From assembly GCA_045430285.1 (NCBI GenBank), contig JAILXV010000001.1, forward strand, positions 1,421,202 through 1,485,201: DNA of 64,000 nt, written 5' to 3'. The position numbers and the translations under genes were made by a program. Below, piece after piece: positions 42,198 through 51,343 of this stretch; the first letter of the stretch is position 1; the number at the start of each line of letters is the position of its first letter. The notes beneath the pieces were generated by a model. That model was not told the origin of the DNA. It saw only the letters and a program-made list of their open reading frames with translations, and searched no databases. This DNA is from Agarilytica sp045430285 (GTDB lineage: Bacteria > Pseudomonadota > Gammaproteobacteria > Pseudomonadales > Cellvibrionaceae).

Positions 42198-44180
42198 ATG
42201 TTCAATAACGAAAACCTCAGCCAGCTAGCACAACTTAAACAGGATATCATCGACGCCAAGGAATACGGCACCGGTCGGGTAGTCGGCAGCAATGGTCGCT
42301 TCGGCTTTGTGAAACTGGATGATGGCCGTGACGTGTACCTCTCTCCCGACAAAATGCAGCATGTTATCCCTGGCGATACCGTAAAAGTTTGCATAGAAAC
42401 AAACAAAAAAGACAAGCTTGAAGCGACCTTAGAAAAATTGATTACCCCTGCGATTGGCCGCTTCGTTGGGCAGTACCGCATCAAGGGAAAAACGCATTTC
42501 GTTCAACCATCGGGCGCTCAGGCCTCTCGTTGGATTTTCATCCCCCCTAAACAGCGCGACAATAAGATCCAAGAAGGCGACTATGTCATCGCCAAAATCA
42601 CCACCCATCCATTCAAAGATGGAAAAGCCGCGGCCAAGATTGTAGAGAGAATAGGCAACGGCGATGAGCCAAAGTTTGAACTTACCTTTGTAAAAGCAAA
42701 ATATTCACTCAACCTCGACGACAATAAACCCGTCGTAGAACAATGCCAAACCATCGCCGCACAGTTTAGCGACGGTAAATTTGGCGAACGGAAAGACCTG
42801 TCCGACCTCCCCTTCGTCACCATTGATGCAGAAACAACACGGGATATGGACGACGCCCTGGCAATTGAGCCCGTTGAAGACAATCCTAATATAGCCTTTA
42901 GACTACACGTCGCGATCGCAGACCCGTCGCACTTTATTGCTCAAGGCTCACCGCTCTCTAAGCGCGCACTCGCCCAAGGCCAATCGGCCTATTTACTTGG
43001 CGGCACCATCCCTATGCTGCCAACAGAGGTCAGTCACCAGTGTTTCTCACTGATCGCGGGAGAAAAACGACCCGCCCTAGTATGCCACCTTGATATCAAT
43101 ACCCAAGGCGAAATACAAGACGCGATATTTGAGTTTGCCGTGATTGAATCCAAGCATAAGCTTTCCTACGAAAGTGTCGCCGCATTTCTTGAACAAAGTA
43201 ACGACAGTGTTCCAGAAGAATGCAAAACGTCATTAAATTACCTTAAAGAATTCGCCCTCCAAAGACGCACTTTCCGTGAAAACAACTTTATCGTTTCACC
43301 CGACCAAACAGATTTCGATTATCACTTAAATGAACAAGGCCATATTGATGGTGTCTCTGAGCGTCGACGCACAATTGCGCATCAAATAGTAGAAGAAGCC
43401 ATGCTGGCGACAAACACCTGCGCGGCCTACCTGCTAGCAGAGCACGCAGCAGGAGTCTGTAATCAACACAAAGGTTTTAGGCCTGAGCGACTGGGCGAAG
43501 TCAAAGCCCTATTAAAAGAAGAAAACATTGAACATGGCGATCTACAAACTTTAGAAGGCTATGTAAAACTATTCAAAGACCTCTGTGCTAGCGAAACGCA
43601 GGCCAACCTTAGCGCCCCACTAAGACGCATGATGGATGCAGCCGAGCTGTCCTGTGAATTTGGCCCTCACCTTGGTATGGGCTTACCAGGATATACCACC
43701 ATTACCTCACCTATTCGCCGCTACGCGGATCTATATAACCATTGGGCTCTGCAAAAAATTCTAGAAAAAGGCGAATTCACGCCACTTAACGAAGACCGGC
43801 TGTCGAAATTATCGGAAGCACTGCAAAATATTCGACAAGCTGATCGTGAACTGACCCTATGGCTAGTATCGCTTTACACAGAAGCATCTCGCATAGGTCA
43901 CAGTGCTTCGGGCACCATACGTATCGTGACACAACAAGGCTTTGGCGTACGCTTACTCGATACCGGCATTGAAGGGTTTGTGCTATTTCCGAAAAATAAA
44001 GAAAAACAATACGACGCAAAACGTATGACGCTCACAGTAAAAGGCGAAAAATACGAAATTGGAAAAGAAGTGTCTGTAACAATAAAAAGCGTCAACAAAG
44101 AACGTCGGCAGATTGCCTTCGAACTGACCTCAACGACAAATAATAAAGATGACAGCAAAGAGACGGTTACTGCCTCTTAA
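42198..44180 (+). CDS. rnb: Exoribonuclease II
   Basis: RNase II degrades single-stranded RNA 3'-to-5'. The 660-residue protein (E. coli 644) has N-terminal cold-shock domains (about 20-180), the RNB catalytic domain (about 205-530) and a C-terminal S1 domain. The acidic site TIDAETTRDMDDALAIE (about 209-225) holds the metal-binding aspartates, and the segment GLPGYTTITSPIRRYADLYNH carries the conserved arginines. The opening MFNNENLSQLAQLKQ resembles RNase II more than RNase R, and the Lys-rich tail of RNase R is absent. Confidence 0.92.
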   Translation: MFNNENLSQLAQLKQDIIDAKEYGTGRVVGSNGRFGFVKLDDGRDVYLSPDKMQHVIPGDTVKVCIETNKKDKLEATLEKLITPAIGRFVGQYRIKGKTHFVQPSGAQASRWIFIPPKQRDNKIQEGDYVIAKITTHPFKDGKAAAKIVERIGNGDEPKFELTFVKAKYSLNLDDNKPVVEQCQTIAAQFSDGKFGERKDLSDLPFVTIDAETTRDMDDALAIEPVEDNPNIAFRLHVAIADPSHFIAQGSPLSKRALAQGQSAYLLGGTIPMLPTEVSHQCFSLIAGEKRPALVCHLDINTQGEIQDAIFEFAVIESKHKLSYESVAAFLEQSNDSVPEECKTSLNYLKEFALQRRTFRENNFIVSPDQTDFDYHLNEQGHIDGVSERRRTIAHQIVEEAMLATNTCAAYLLAEHAAGVCNQHKGFRPERLGEVKALLKEENIEHGDLQTLEGYVKLFKDLCASETQANLSAPLRRMMDAAELSCEFGPHLGMGLPGYTTITSPIRRYADLYNHWALQKILEKGEFTPLNEDRLSKLSEALQNIRQADRELTLWLVSLYTEASRIGHSASGTIRIVTQQGFGVRLLDTGIEGFVLFPKNKEKQYDAKRMTLTVKGEKYEIGKEVSVTIKSVNKERRQIAFELTSTTNNKDDSKETVTAS

Positions 44181-44245
44181 TACAACTTGATACAATAAGG
44201 CCAGTGGCTCCCTCTATACCCGTTCAGCGGAGCCTTTCAGCGCTA

Positions 44246-44593
44246 TTACTCCAGAATATGGACAGTCTTAGAAAGATTTAGCGCATCATCATCCAGAAAT
44301 TTAAAACTATTCCACGCTATTTTCACCTCATCCTGGTGGTGCAAAATTTTAGGCCCTGCAATTTTTTCACCGTTAACCTCTGTGCCATTCGTACTGCCTA
44401 GGTCACGAATAAAAAACTCCAACACAGTAGGAAAATCGGGGTTCGCTTTACACTCAATAATCGCGTGCTGAGAACTCACAGAGGGCTCATCAATCACAAT
44501 ATCATTTTGCGCTAATCGACCAATCGACAGTGGCGAATCAATCTCAAACCGCTGCGCAACGACCCCATCAACCAATTGTGCCAATATCGCCAT
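44246..44593 (-). CDS. FHA-domain protein
   Basis: The 115-residue protein is a single forkhead-associated domain that would bind phosphothreonine peptides. Key residues are visible in SIGRLAQNDIVIDEPSVSSQHAIIECK and in RDLGSTNGTEVNGEKI, with the conserved Gly-Arg, Ser-x-x-His and Asn-Gly positions. It lies 75 bases downstream of the Ser/Thr kinase gene on the same strand, so it is a plausible reader of that kinase. Confidence 0.92.
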   Translation of the reverse strand: MAILAQLVDGVVAQRFEIDSPLSIGRLAQNDIVIDEPSVSSQHAIIECKANPDFPTVLEFFIRDLGSTNGTEVNGEKIAGPKILHHQDEVKIAWNSFKFLDDDALNLSKTVHILE

Positions 44594-44668
44594 AATCTTA
44601 AAACCTATATCTCAACGTAAACTATTTAAAAAAATAAACTTTTCATTAAACGGCCTATATCCGCTCGC

Positions 44669-47137
44669 TCATACATAGCCAATTTTTTTCGCTTCGGACG
44701 CAAAATCTCGCTTAATCGCCTTTTTCAAAACAGAAGCCATTTCTGCTGCGGTTTCATACCGATCGTTCGGGTCTTTCTGTAACGCCTGATTAGTGATTCG
44801 CGCAGCGCTCGCCGGCAAGTCTTTTCTAACGGTACGCACGGATCGGTGGCGGCCATGTATAATCTCGTAAGTCAGCGCCGCCAAATTATCACCGTCATAA
44901 GGCAAGTGCCCTGTTAGCAATTGGTAAAATGTAACACCTAAGCTAAAGATATCTGCTGCACGGTTCACTTTTTTACCTTTTAGTTGCTCTGGCGCCATGT
45001 ATAGAGGACTGCCCAAAATTTCCCCTGTGCTTGTTTTAGAGTCATCCGTTAAACGGGCAATACCAAAATCTGTCACTCTTACCTGATATGGCGAAGGGTT
45101 ATAAATAATATTTCCTGGTTTTACATCTCTGTGCACAATATTATTTTCGTGGGCGTATTCCAAGGCCATAGCAACATCACACACAATACGATACACCTCA
45201 AACACGGGTAACAAATTGTCGGGCTTTACAAAACTGCTTAAAGCTTTACCCTCCGCAAAATCCATGGCTATAAACGCCATATCCCCTTCTTCGCCAACAT
45301 CATATACCGACACAATAGAGGGGTGGTTCAAACGACCCGCAGCTTCCGCTTCACGATAAAATCGGGCTTTAATATCGTCTTTTTCTTTTCCGCTAAAATT
45401 ATCGTAACTAAGAGTCTTAACCGCTACGCGGCGAGAAATTCGAGGATCAAACCCCAAGTACACTCGCCCCATCGCGCCACGCCCAATTTCTCTCTCCAGT
45501 TCGTAGCGTCCCAAAACACGTTTTTCTTGTGCGTCTGGATTAATCACCATGGTTTGCTGTAATGGCTCCACCTCGACATCTTCTTCCATGGTCTTTAGCA
45601 TGGACGTCAACACCTGAAGTTTTTGCTCGGTGTCTCTAAAAGATTTATGTTTATTTTGAATGGAGGTCAACACATTGATCGCTTGCTGATAATCTTTTTG
45701 CTCGGTATAAGCTTCAGAAATATCATAAAGTGTCTGTAATAGTGGCTCGCGAATCGAGCAATCCTTAAGTTGGCTATAAGCACCCTGCAACTCTTTATCT
45801 TCTATTAATTGCTGAGCCCGATTAATGCAGATATCGTCCGCACGATCCACAAGATGTTGAACGCGGCTATTTTTAACGCGCCACACCACAATCAAGAAAT
45901 GCCCCACAACCAACCATGAAAGCGGCATTGCTACCGGCAACCAAATATTCTTGCTCACCAAAAAGGCAATCTGTGCTGAAAAAATAGAAAGACCCAAAAT
46001 CAAAGATACCGCAACCAACACTCGGTGGTTAAACCGCGTTACTACCAATGCAAAATACACAGTAACAAAGATAATAAGCCCCATCATAAAAATAGGCGCC
46101 CACCAAGGTGAGAAAAAAGCCGCGTCGTTCGTAACACTAAATAGCGCTGCAGCCAACGCCTCTACAGACTGATCGCTATCACTGGCGATTAAAATCACTT
46201 TAGGAAATGCATTTCGTGCAAGGGCTTCGTTTAACGGAATCGTATTAACAATGGGCGCCATGCGTTCAGTTAAACCATGCAATGGGATAAACTGGCCCGA
46301 AGAAGATAGAGGTAAATCAATATTCCCTATTGCGACACCTCGCCCTTGTCGCCAAACAAGATTTTCATCCGTATCAACGCCTTCCATCGTCCGCAATAGT
46401 TGAACAAGAAACCCGTTGTAACGCTCGCCTTGCGCAGAAGAGAATACCGCTTGAGCAAAAGGCGCTTCCGAATAAATAGCGGTATATTCTTCTAGTGTTG
46501 GACGCGCAACAACGACGCCATCGTGAAAGTTAAAACAGTCAGCACAATTCCGTAAGAAAAACTTTTGAATAAACGGGGGAATAAAGGCAAGTGACGACGG
46601 TTCACTTAACAACGGTTTTTGCCCGCTAAAAACAAACTGCCGAACACCGATAACAACGCGATCATTACTCAGCAAATCCATAAGAATAAATTTACGATCC
46701 ACCAGAGCTTTAGCATGCTTATAATTATCGCTATCCGTATCCTGCTCAATAAAGGTTTCGATTAATGAATCTGCAGCTCCCGAGCCCGTATCAATTGGCT
46801 GGCTCATCAAAAGCCCGACTTTAGAATCGGAACTGTTTAAAATGTTCGATAACAACGCGGCAAGCTTGCCGGAAGAATGAATATCTGATTGCCAGGTACT
46901 CATCTCCTCCGTCGGCACACGCACAATGGCAATATCAGCGGTACTGCGAGGAGAAGAAAACAAATAGCTATTGAGAGATAAAAAAGCGTGATCGACTCTT
47001 TTCAATATTTGGCTATTCGGCAGCGCAAAAGCCAACAATATGCCCATAATCACCACAAAACCACGCAAGCTAATATGACTGACCCATTCTGCCAGCACGT
47101 TGAGCGATTTTCCGACGACAAAGAGTAACTGATTCAC
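44669..47137 (-). CDS. CHASE2-type sensor Ser/Thr protein kinase
   Basis: The protein has 822 residues: an N-terminal membrane helix (about 24-40), a large periplasmic CHASE2-like sensor (about 45-340), three helices (about 345-425), a TPR-like helical linker (about 430-520) and a kinase domain (about 545-810). Kinase residues are intact: glycine loop IGRGAMG, Lys574 in VAVK, HRDVKPGN (Asp671), DFG (Asp690), and APE. The activation loop has several Thr/Ser. The start is a GTG. It sits between two FHA genes, suggesting an autophosphorylation/FHA relay. Confidence 0.9.
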   Translation of the reverse strand: MNQLLFVVGKSLNVLAEWVSHISLRGFVVIMGILLAFALPNSQILKRVDHAFLSLNSYLFSSPRSTADIAIVRVPTEEMSTWQSDIHSSGKLAALLSNILNSSDSKVGLLMSQPIDTGSGAADSLIETFIEQDTDSDNYKHAKALVDRKFILMDLLSNDRVVIGVRQFVFSGQKPLLSEPSSLAFIPPFIQKFFLRNCADCFNFHDGVVVARPTLEEYTAIYSEAPFAQAVFSSAQGERYNGFLVQLLRTMEGVDTDENLVWRQGRGVAIGNIDLPLSSSGQFIPLHGLTERMAPIVNTIPLNEALARNAFPKVILIASDSDQSVEALAAALFSVTNDAAFFSPWWAPIFMMGLIIFVTVYFALVVTRFNHRVLVAVSLILGLSIFSAQIAFLVSKNIWLPVAMPLSWLVVGHFLIVVWRVKNSRVQHLVDRADDICINRAQQLIEDKELQGAYSQLKDCSIREPLLQTLYDISEAYTEQKDYQQAINVLTSIQNKHKSFRDTEQKLQVLTSMLKTMEEDVEVEPLQQTMVINPDAQEKRVLGRYELEREIGRGAMGRVYLGFDPRISRRVAVKTLSYDNFSGKEKDDIKARFYREAEAAGRLNHPSIVSVYDVGEEGDMAFIAMDFAEGKALSSFVKPDNLLPVFEVYRIVCDVAMALEYAHENNIVHRDVKPGNIIYNPSPYQVRVTDFGIARLTDDSKTSTGEILGSPLYMAPEQLKGKKVNRAADIFSLGVTFYQLLTGHLPYDGDNLAALTYEIIHGRHRSVRTVRKDLPASAARITNQALQKDPNDRYETAAEMASVLKKAIKRDFASEAKKIGYV

Positions 47138-47185
47138 TCGAGCACCTGGGGCTTGGTTTGCAGGAACAAACGGATATCTACAGCG

Positions 47186-47539
47186 TCACTTGGCAAAGTA
47201 AACGCCAGGAATCCAACTCTTTTTAATCTTAAGTGTTTTATCCAGGTCGTTGGGAATTTCAAGCAAGTATTCAAATTCATGTGTCCCAATTGAGAAGAGC
47301 GTCCCAGGCTGTAACACACATTCGGATATTTTTTCCCCGTCGACGCGAATACCGTTAGTGCTCTCATGATCCTTAAGCCCGCATGTCGTTTCATTAACCT
47401 GGAGCTGGGCGTGACGACTGCTCACGGTGGGGTCATCAATGGTGATATTGCAGCGAGGGTGCCGACCAATAAGCACCGTATCTTTTATCTCATAAATGGT
47501 GACGATGCTGCCATTTAGATAGTGTCGGAGATAGGCCAT
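47186..47539 (-). CDS. FHA-domain protein
   Basis: The 117-residue single FHA domain has IGRHPRCNITIDDPTVSSRHAQLQVNE and DHESTNGIRVDGEKI, with the phosphothreonine-binding Arg, Ser and Asn residues. It resembles the other FHA protein of the cluster and lies 48 bases upstream of the kinase gene on the same strand. The short gap and shared strand imply co-transcription. It is probably a second substrate or adaptor of the kinase. Confidence 0.92.
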   Translation of the reverse strand: MAYLRHYLNGSIVTIYEIKDTVLIGRHPRCNITIDDPTVSSRHAQLQVNETTCGLKDHESTNGIRVDGEKISECVLQPGTLFSIGTHEFEYLLEIPNDLDKTLKIKKSWIPGVYFAK

Positions 47540-47792
47540 AAGTCATCTGATCCGATATTTTCGTTGTTATTGCGGTTCCGACAAATCGTTGGATTGGCCC
47601 TATAGCCTACCAGCTGTGAATAAGAAAGTGTATGGCACAGTCGTGCTATTCAACATCTTTAACGCACTTCAGAACTTTTATAATACGATCAGAACAACTA
47701 ATGATATAAACGAGGGGAAAGGTCTCGTAAAGGACGTTTCTAAGACACAAGGAAATAGCCCATAAAGTAAAAGCGCCGACGACGACCGCCGC

Positions 47793-48392
47793 TTAGGGGC
47801 AACGCGCAGTGCCTTCGACTCTTACTTTTTGAACAGAACCATTGGGGCGAAGAACATCACTAAAGATGGCATCTAAAATCTCATCATAAACTACCGTAAG
47901 ATGCTCACAACGACCAATACTTGATGCTTTTATTTCTATAACCTTACTCTTTTCATCACCCAAAGATTCAATTGAAAGAGACACGTCGCGAACGAACTCA
48001 AACTCCGTATCATTAAGGTCAGACACTAAGATAGAACCGCGTGGGTAGAACGGATAATAGCCGAATGTTCCGCCAATGATTACCCGCGATTGCGGCTCGT
48101 CTTTTTCTTGCCTAAGCACACCATAAGAGAGCACAGCCTTAAACTTCGCATCGGCGCTGTCCACCGGCGTATAGCCTAAGGCCGCCAATCGTTCGGCCAA
48201 CTTATTCCTGTAATACCTGAACTCCAAAGACTTAGATTCGGACGCATCTTTGCCTGTGATCAAAATAGTGCCGACGGGTAAAGCTGTATCACTGCTGCGG
48301 AACGTAGAGATATCTGTACGCACAATAGATTGGCAAGCAGAAAGGCTTATGAGCGACAAAGCGAGGAGAAAGTAACGGGAAGCGGTAAACAT
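47793..48392 (-). CDS. Lipoprotein, DUF4136-like
   Basis: The 199-residue protein has a lipoprotein signal peptide (LALSLISLSACQS, lipid Cys20) followed by a domain resembling DUF4136: KLAERLAALGYTPVDSADAKFKAVLSYGV and GTFGYYPFYPRGSILVSDL. Such proteins are outer-membrane or periplasmic and of unknown function. It lies in the signalling block but is separated by 253 bases from the FHA gene, so operon membership is uncertain. Confidence 0.75.
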   Translation of the reverse strand: MFTASRYFLLALSLISLSACQSIVRTDISTFRSSDTALPVGTILITGKDASESKSLEFRYYRNKLAERLAALGYTPVDSADAKFKAVLSYGVLRQEKDEPQSRVIIGGTFGYYPFYPRGSILVSDLNDTEFEFVRDVSLSIESLGDEKSKVIEIKASSIGRCEHLTVVYDEILDAIFSDVLRPNGSVQKVRVEGTARCP

Positions 48393-48517
48393 AATATAGT
48401 TCTATATCCGTAACAGAAGTAAGGCGTGTCGATTAAGACACCAAGTGGGAAGACGCTAGGCTCTCATCACCGACTCAGACACAGCGCCGTAGAACGAACC
48501 GTTTATGACATGTTGGA

Positions 48518-49018
48518 CTATTTCTGGGCTTCTAAAGTTTCAACAAGCTCAGTAAAACAGGCACGATTATCATCATTTAGGTCCATCAAAACATGATGTG
48601 CTTCAATTACTTTTTTCTGCACTTCCGTCTCATTCCCATTTTTTTCCACAATGACAATCACTTCGTCATCGCTTGACTGGCCACCGTCAAATTCAGACTT
48701 ATCGACCAGCCGAAAAATATCATCAAAGCCCATGGAAACCAAAATGCGTGTGATACTGGGGTTACTCGAAACAACAAGCGGAGATTCGTGGCCATGATGA
48801 CCAGCCTTGATGGATACTTTCGCCATTAATCCCAATGTCGTGCTATCGATCGCTTGTGCTTGAGTAAGGTCAAACACCACCGAAGTATAATTCGGCTTAT
48901 TCAACATATCCTCAATAAATTCATCAAACGATAAACACAGGGTTAATCGCACATCGCCTTCCATTTTAATAACGAAAACACCCTCGTGCTCGGCGATTTT
49001 AATGGTCCCAGGGGTCAT
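48518..49018 (-). CDS. STAS-domain anti-anti-sigma-like protein
   Basis: The 166-residue protein has an N-terminal STAS domain (about 1-105). VVFDLTQAQAIDSTTLGLMAKVSIKA holds the conserved phosphorylatable Ser/Thr at 59-61. The C-terminal 60-residue extension is acidic and helical. Its start overlaps the end of the response regulator/phosphatase gene as ATGA, as in HsbR-HsbA-type pairs of Pseudomonas. It is therefore likely a partner-switching protein dephosphorylated by that phosphatase. Confidence 0.88.
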   Translation of the reverse strand: MTPGTIKIAEHEGVFVIKMEGDVRLTLCLSFDEFIEDMLNKPNYTSVVFDLTQAQAIDSTTLGLMAKVSIKAGHHGHESPLVVSSNPSITRILVSMGFDDIFRLVDKSEFDGGQSSDDEVIVIVEKNGNETEVQKKVIEAHHVLMDLNDDNRACFTELVETLEAQK

Positions 49019-50253
49019 TCATTTTTCTCTGATTCGATAAGCAAAATAGCAATGTCATCGGGCACCTCTTCTAGGTGTTCAATGCCAAATGCCTCGGCAA
49101 TGGATTCTACACTTTTTGCATTGTCATTGACGACTTTTAACAGAGAGTTTTCTTTTTCGATCAACTCTTGTTCAGGTAAGACTTCTAATATCCCATCAGA
49201 AAATACCACCAACGAAAACTTATCCGGCAAAGAGATCGCATTCACATCCCAGCTCGCATCTTCAAAAATACCGACCGGCTTACCTTTCCCTGTTAGATAT
49301 TGTGCACCCTCGTCAGTCATCAAAATGGGAAACGGCAAATGACCGCCAAAGACATACCGCATTTCACGTGTATGCGTATCGATCACCCCGACAAAACATG
49401 TCATATGGCAACCAACGCCAGAATTGATAACCTCCTGATTAATAAGACCAAGTAAACGGGCAGCGTCTTCCTCAAAAGACGCTTCCGTATAAAAGATTTT
49501 ATTCTCTCGGAAATACCGCCGGACCAATTGCTTTAACCACACCGTGACAAATGCAGAAGCTGCGCCGTGACCTGAAACGTCCGTTAGGTAAAACGCCAAA
49601 TAGCGATCATTCAGCAAACCAAAGTCAATAAAATCCCCACTCAGATAGAGTGACGGCACCATGCGATAGTCGATGGAAAAGTCGGCGAACTTAGCAGGAG
49701 CGTCTGGTAATAGCTTGCTTTGAACTCTTCGCCCCGCCTTCTGATCTCGTTCCAATACGCGCACATACTCACGTAACTCACGGTTCGCTTGCTCCAGCTC
49801 CTGACGGTAGACCCTGTTTTGCAACACCAGCTCAGAGCGCTCCATCGCACGATTAAGCGCATCAACAACCTGATTCAGATCAGAAAGAGGTTTTAATAGA
49901 TAATCAGATGTGCCCTTACGCATCGCACTAATCACATCATTCACTTCTGATGCAGCGGACACAACGATCACGGGAATTTCGGGCATGTGTGTGTGTATGT
50001 GACTGAGAATTGCCATCCCATCCACATCTGGCATTTGAATATCAGTAATAACAGCAATCGGACGATTGCTGTCTAGCCATGCAAGCGCCTCCGAACCCGC
50101 CCCCTGCAGACATACGGAGAAACCGCTATTTTCTAAAAAAGCGCCAATATCTTGTCGTTCTGATTCATCGGTATTGATGACGAGAAGTTGGCGGTGAGGT
50201 CTTTTACTCTTCACGATACCGAGACCACCTTTCACCCTAAATACATCACTCAC
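49015..50253 (-). CDS. Response regulator fused to PP2C-type (SpoIIE) phosphatase
   Basis: The protein has 412 residues. A receiver domain (about 20-135) has phosphoacceptor Asp71 in ITDIQMPDVDGM and Lys121 in LLKPLSD. A coiled coil (about 135-175) follows, then a PP2C/SpoIIE phosphatase (about 180-410) with metal sites SGDFIDFG, TDVSGHGAASAF, FSDGILEV and PDDIAILLIE. This is the HsbR-like layout that dephosphorylates a STAS antagonist, encoded immediately downstream with a 4-base overlap. The anti-sigma kinase and sensor histidine kinase are not in the window, although the phosphatase could also act on the nearby Ser/Thr kinase module. Confidence 0.93.
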   Translation of the reverse strand: MSDVFRVKGGLGIVKSKRPHRQLLVINTDESERQDIGAFLENSGFSVCLQGAGSEALAWLDSNRPIAVITDIQMPDVDGMAILSHIHTHMPEIPVIVVSAASEVNDVISAMRKGTSDYLLKPLSDLNQVVDALNRAMERSELVLQNRVYRQELEQANRELREYVRVLERDQKAGRRVQSKLLPDAPAKFADFSIDYRMVPSLYLSGDFIDFGLLNDRYLAFYLTDVSGHGAASAFVTVWLKQLVRRYFRENKIFYTEASFEEDAARLLGLINQEVINSGVGCHMTCFVGVIDTHTREMRYVFGGHLPFPILMTDEGAQYLTGKGKPVGIFEDASWDVNAISLPDKFSLVVFSDGILEVLPEQELIEKENSLLKVVNDNAKSVESIAEAFGIEHLEEVPDDIAILLIESEKNE

Positions 50254-50534
50254 TAAGTGCTGACACTACTCCCTTCTCGTCATTGGCGCAATACAAAACA
50301 AGGCCCAAGCAAGTTGGCATGGTTTTCCAATATGCATAGATAGATTGACGCCCATTGTCGCTTTAATTGTCGCCTTAAAAGTGATCGAATTTCGGAGTAA
50401 AAGTGAGCCAAACCACAATATAGAGTGTTTTTCTTACTAAGAAACTACCAAAAGTAGTAATTATGGGTTAGATTGTACATAGCGTGATCAAAAGATTCGC
50501 TTGGATAGATAACGACATAAAGAAGGCTATCACT

Positions 50535-50855
50535 ATGATGAACTCTGCAAGCCGCAACTACCAAGAAAAACGTAACTACATCCGTATGAAAGTCGACGCC
50601 CCGGTGAATATTTCAATCACCGCCGACGGTTCATCCTTCGATGGCATATGCCGCGACTTGAGTGGTGGAGGTCTAATGATAGAACTCAACACCATTCTTC
50701 CTGCTGGTACCATCGCAGAAGTTACGATCGCCTCAGGTCATGGCCATAACCCCATGTTACGCGCCAAGGCTGAAGTGACTCGCATACTTTCACAACCCGA
50801 ATCTGAAGAGCAACCGTGCTTGCTCGGATTAGAGATTGTCGAAGTCCTAGATTAG
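50535..50855 (+). CDS. PilZ-domain c-di-GMP-binding protein
   Basis: The 106-residue protein from the ATG at 50535 has AAGG 8 bases upstream; an earlier frame opening at 50484 is possible. The PilZ signature is present: RNYIR (Arg13-x3-Arg17) and DLSGGG (Asp41, Ser43, Gly46). It is a single-domain protein, divergent from the response regulator gene. It probably transmits c-di-GMP levels to motility or pilus functions. Confidence 0.9.
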   Translation: MMNSASRNYQEKRNYIRMKVDAPVNISITADGSSFDGICRDLSGGGLMIELNTILPAGTIAEVTIASGHGHNPMLRAKAEVTRILSQPESEEQPCLLGLEIVEVLD

Positions 50856-50857
50856 TT

Positions 50858-50886
50858 AAAAAAGCCCTCGAAAGAGGGCTTTTTTC
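50858..50886 (+). terminator. Rho-independent terminator after the PilZ gene
   Basis: The stem agccctc / gagggct with a GAAA loop is flanked by A and T runs (ggcttttttc). It starts just after the PilZ stop. Confidence 0.92.
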
Positions 50887-51343
50887 TATGGGGAGAATAA
50901 ATGCTGCGTGTTGCGGTAAGGGATTCTCTCCCCTCAAAAAACGATAAGATAGACCATTTCATTAAGCTCAGATTACCTTTGTTAGGCTTACCAGTATTGG
51001 CTGTCTAAAAAATCCCACGGCAACTCCTCTGAGAAACTTCGGCCCTCTCCCCAAATTACGCAAACCTCCAGATAACACCTGCATAAATTTAGACTTTCTA
51101 CAGGAAAAGCTAAGGATTAGGCTGGTCTTGGCTAACTTACATAAAACTACGAAGCCCCCAAAAAAAGAATTAAACGCCATTAGTTCTTCATCAATTGATT
51201 GATCCCATCAATCTCCGGCTATAGAATACTTGCGATAATCAGACCAGGGAATGTCGCACTCTTCTTTTTAAACCATTCCCCGAATCTTGCATCAATAATA
51301 TCTAAGTAATTTCATCAAATGGAATAGACATTAAGGACCTTAC
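50887..51343. other. Intergenic region with possible promoter for the next gene
   Basis: About 457 bases with no convincing gene. A reverse-strand frame of 70 codons (50968-51180) has no ribosome binding site or family likeness. A sigma-70-like pair TTGATC (51199-51204) and TAGAAT (51222-51227), 17 bases apart, lies 117 bases before the next ATG. Confidence 0.4.

Noticed and set aside
47134..47394. 86-codon frame overlapping the second FHA gene
   Set aside because: It is another frame of the FHA gene, whose own frame has a full FHA motif set.
50968..51180. Open frame of 70 codons on the minus strand between the PilZ gene and the exported protein gene
   Set aside because: No ribosome binding site, no recognisable protein features and a Phe/Leu-rich composition typical of a chance frame.
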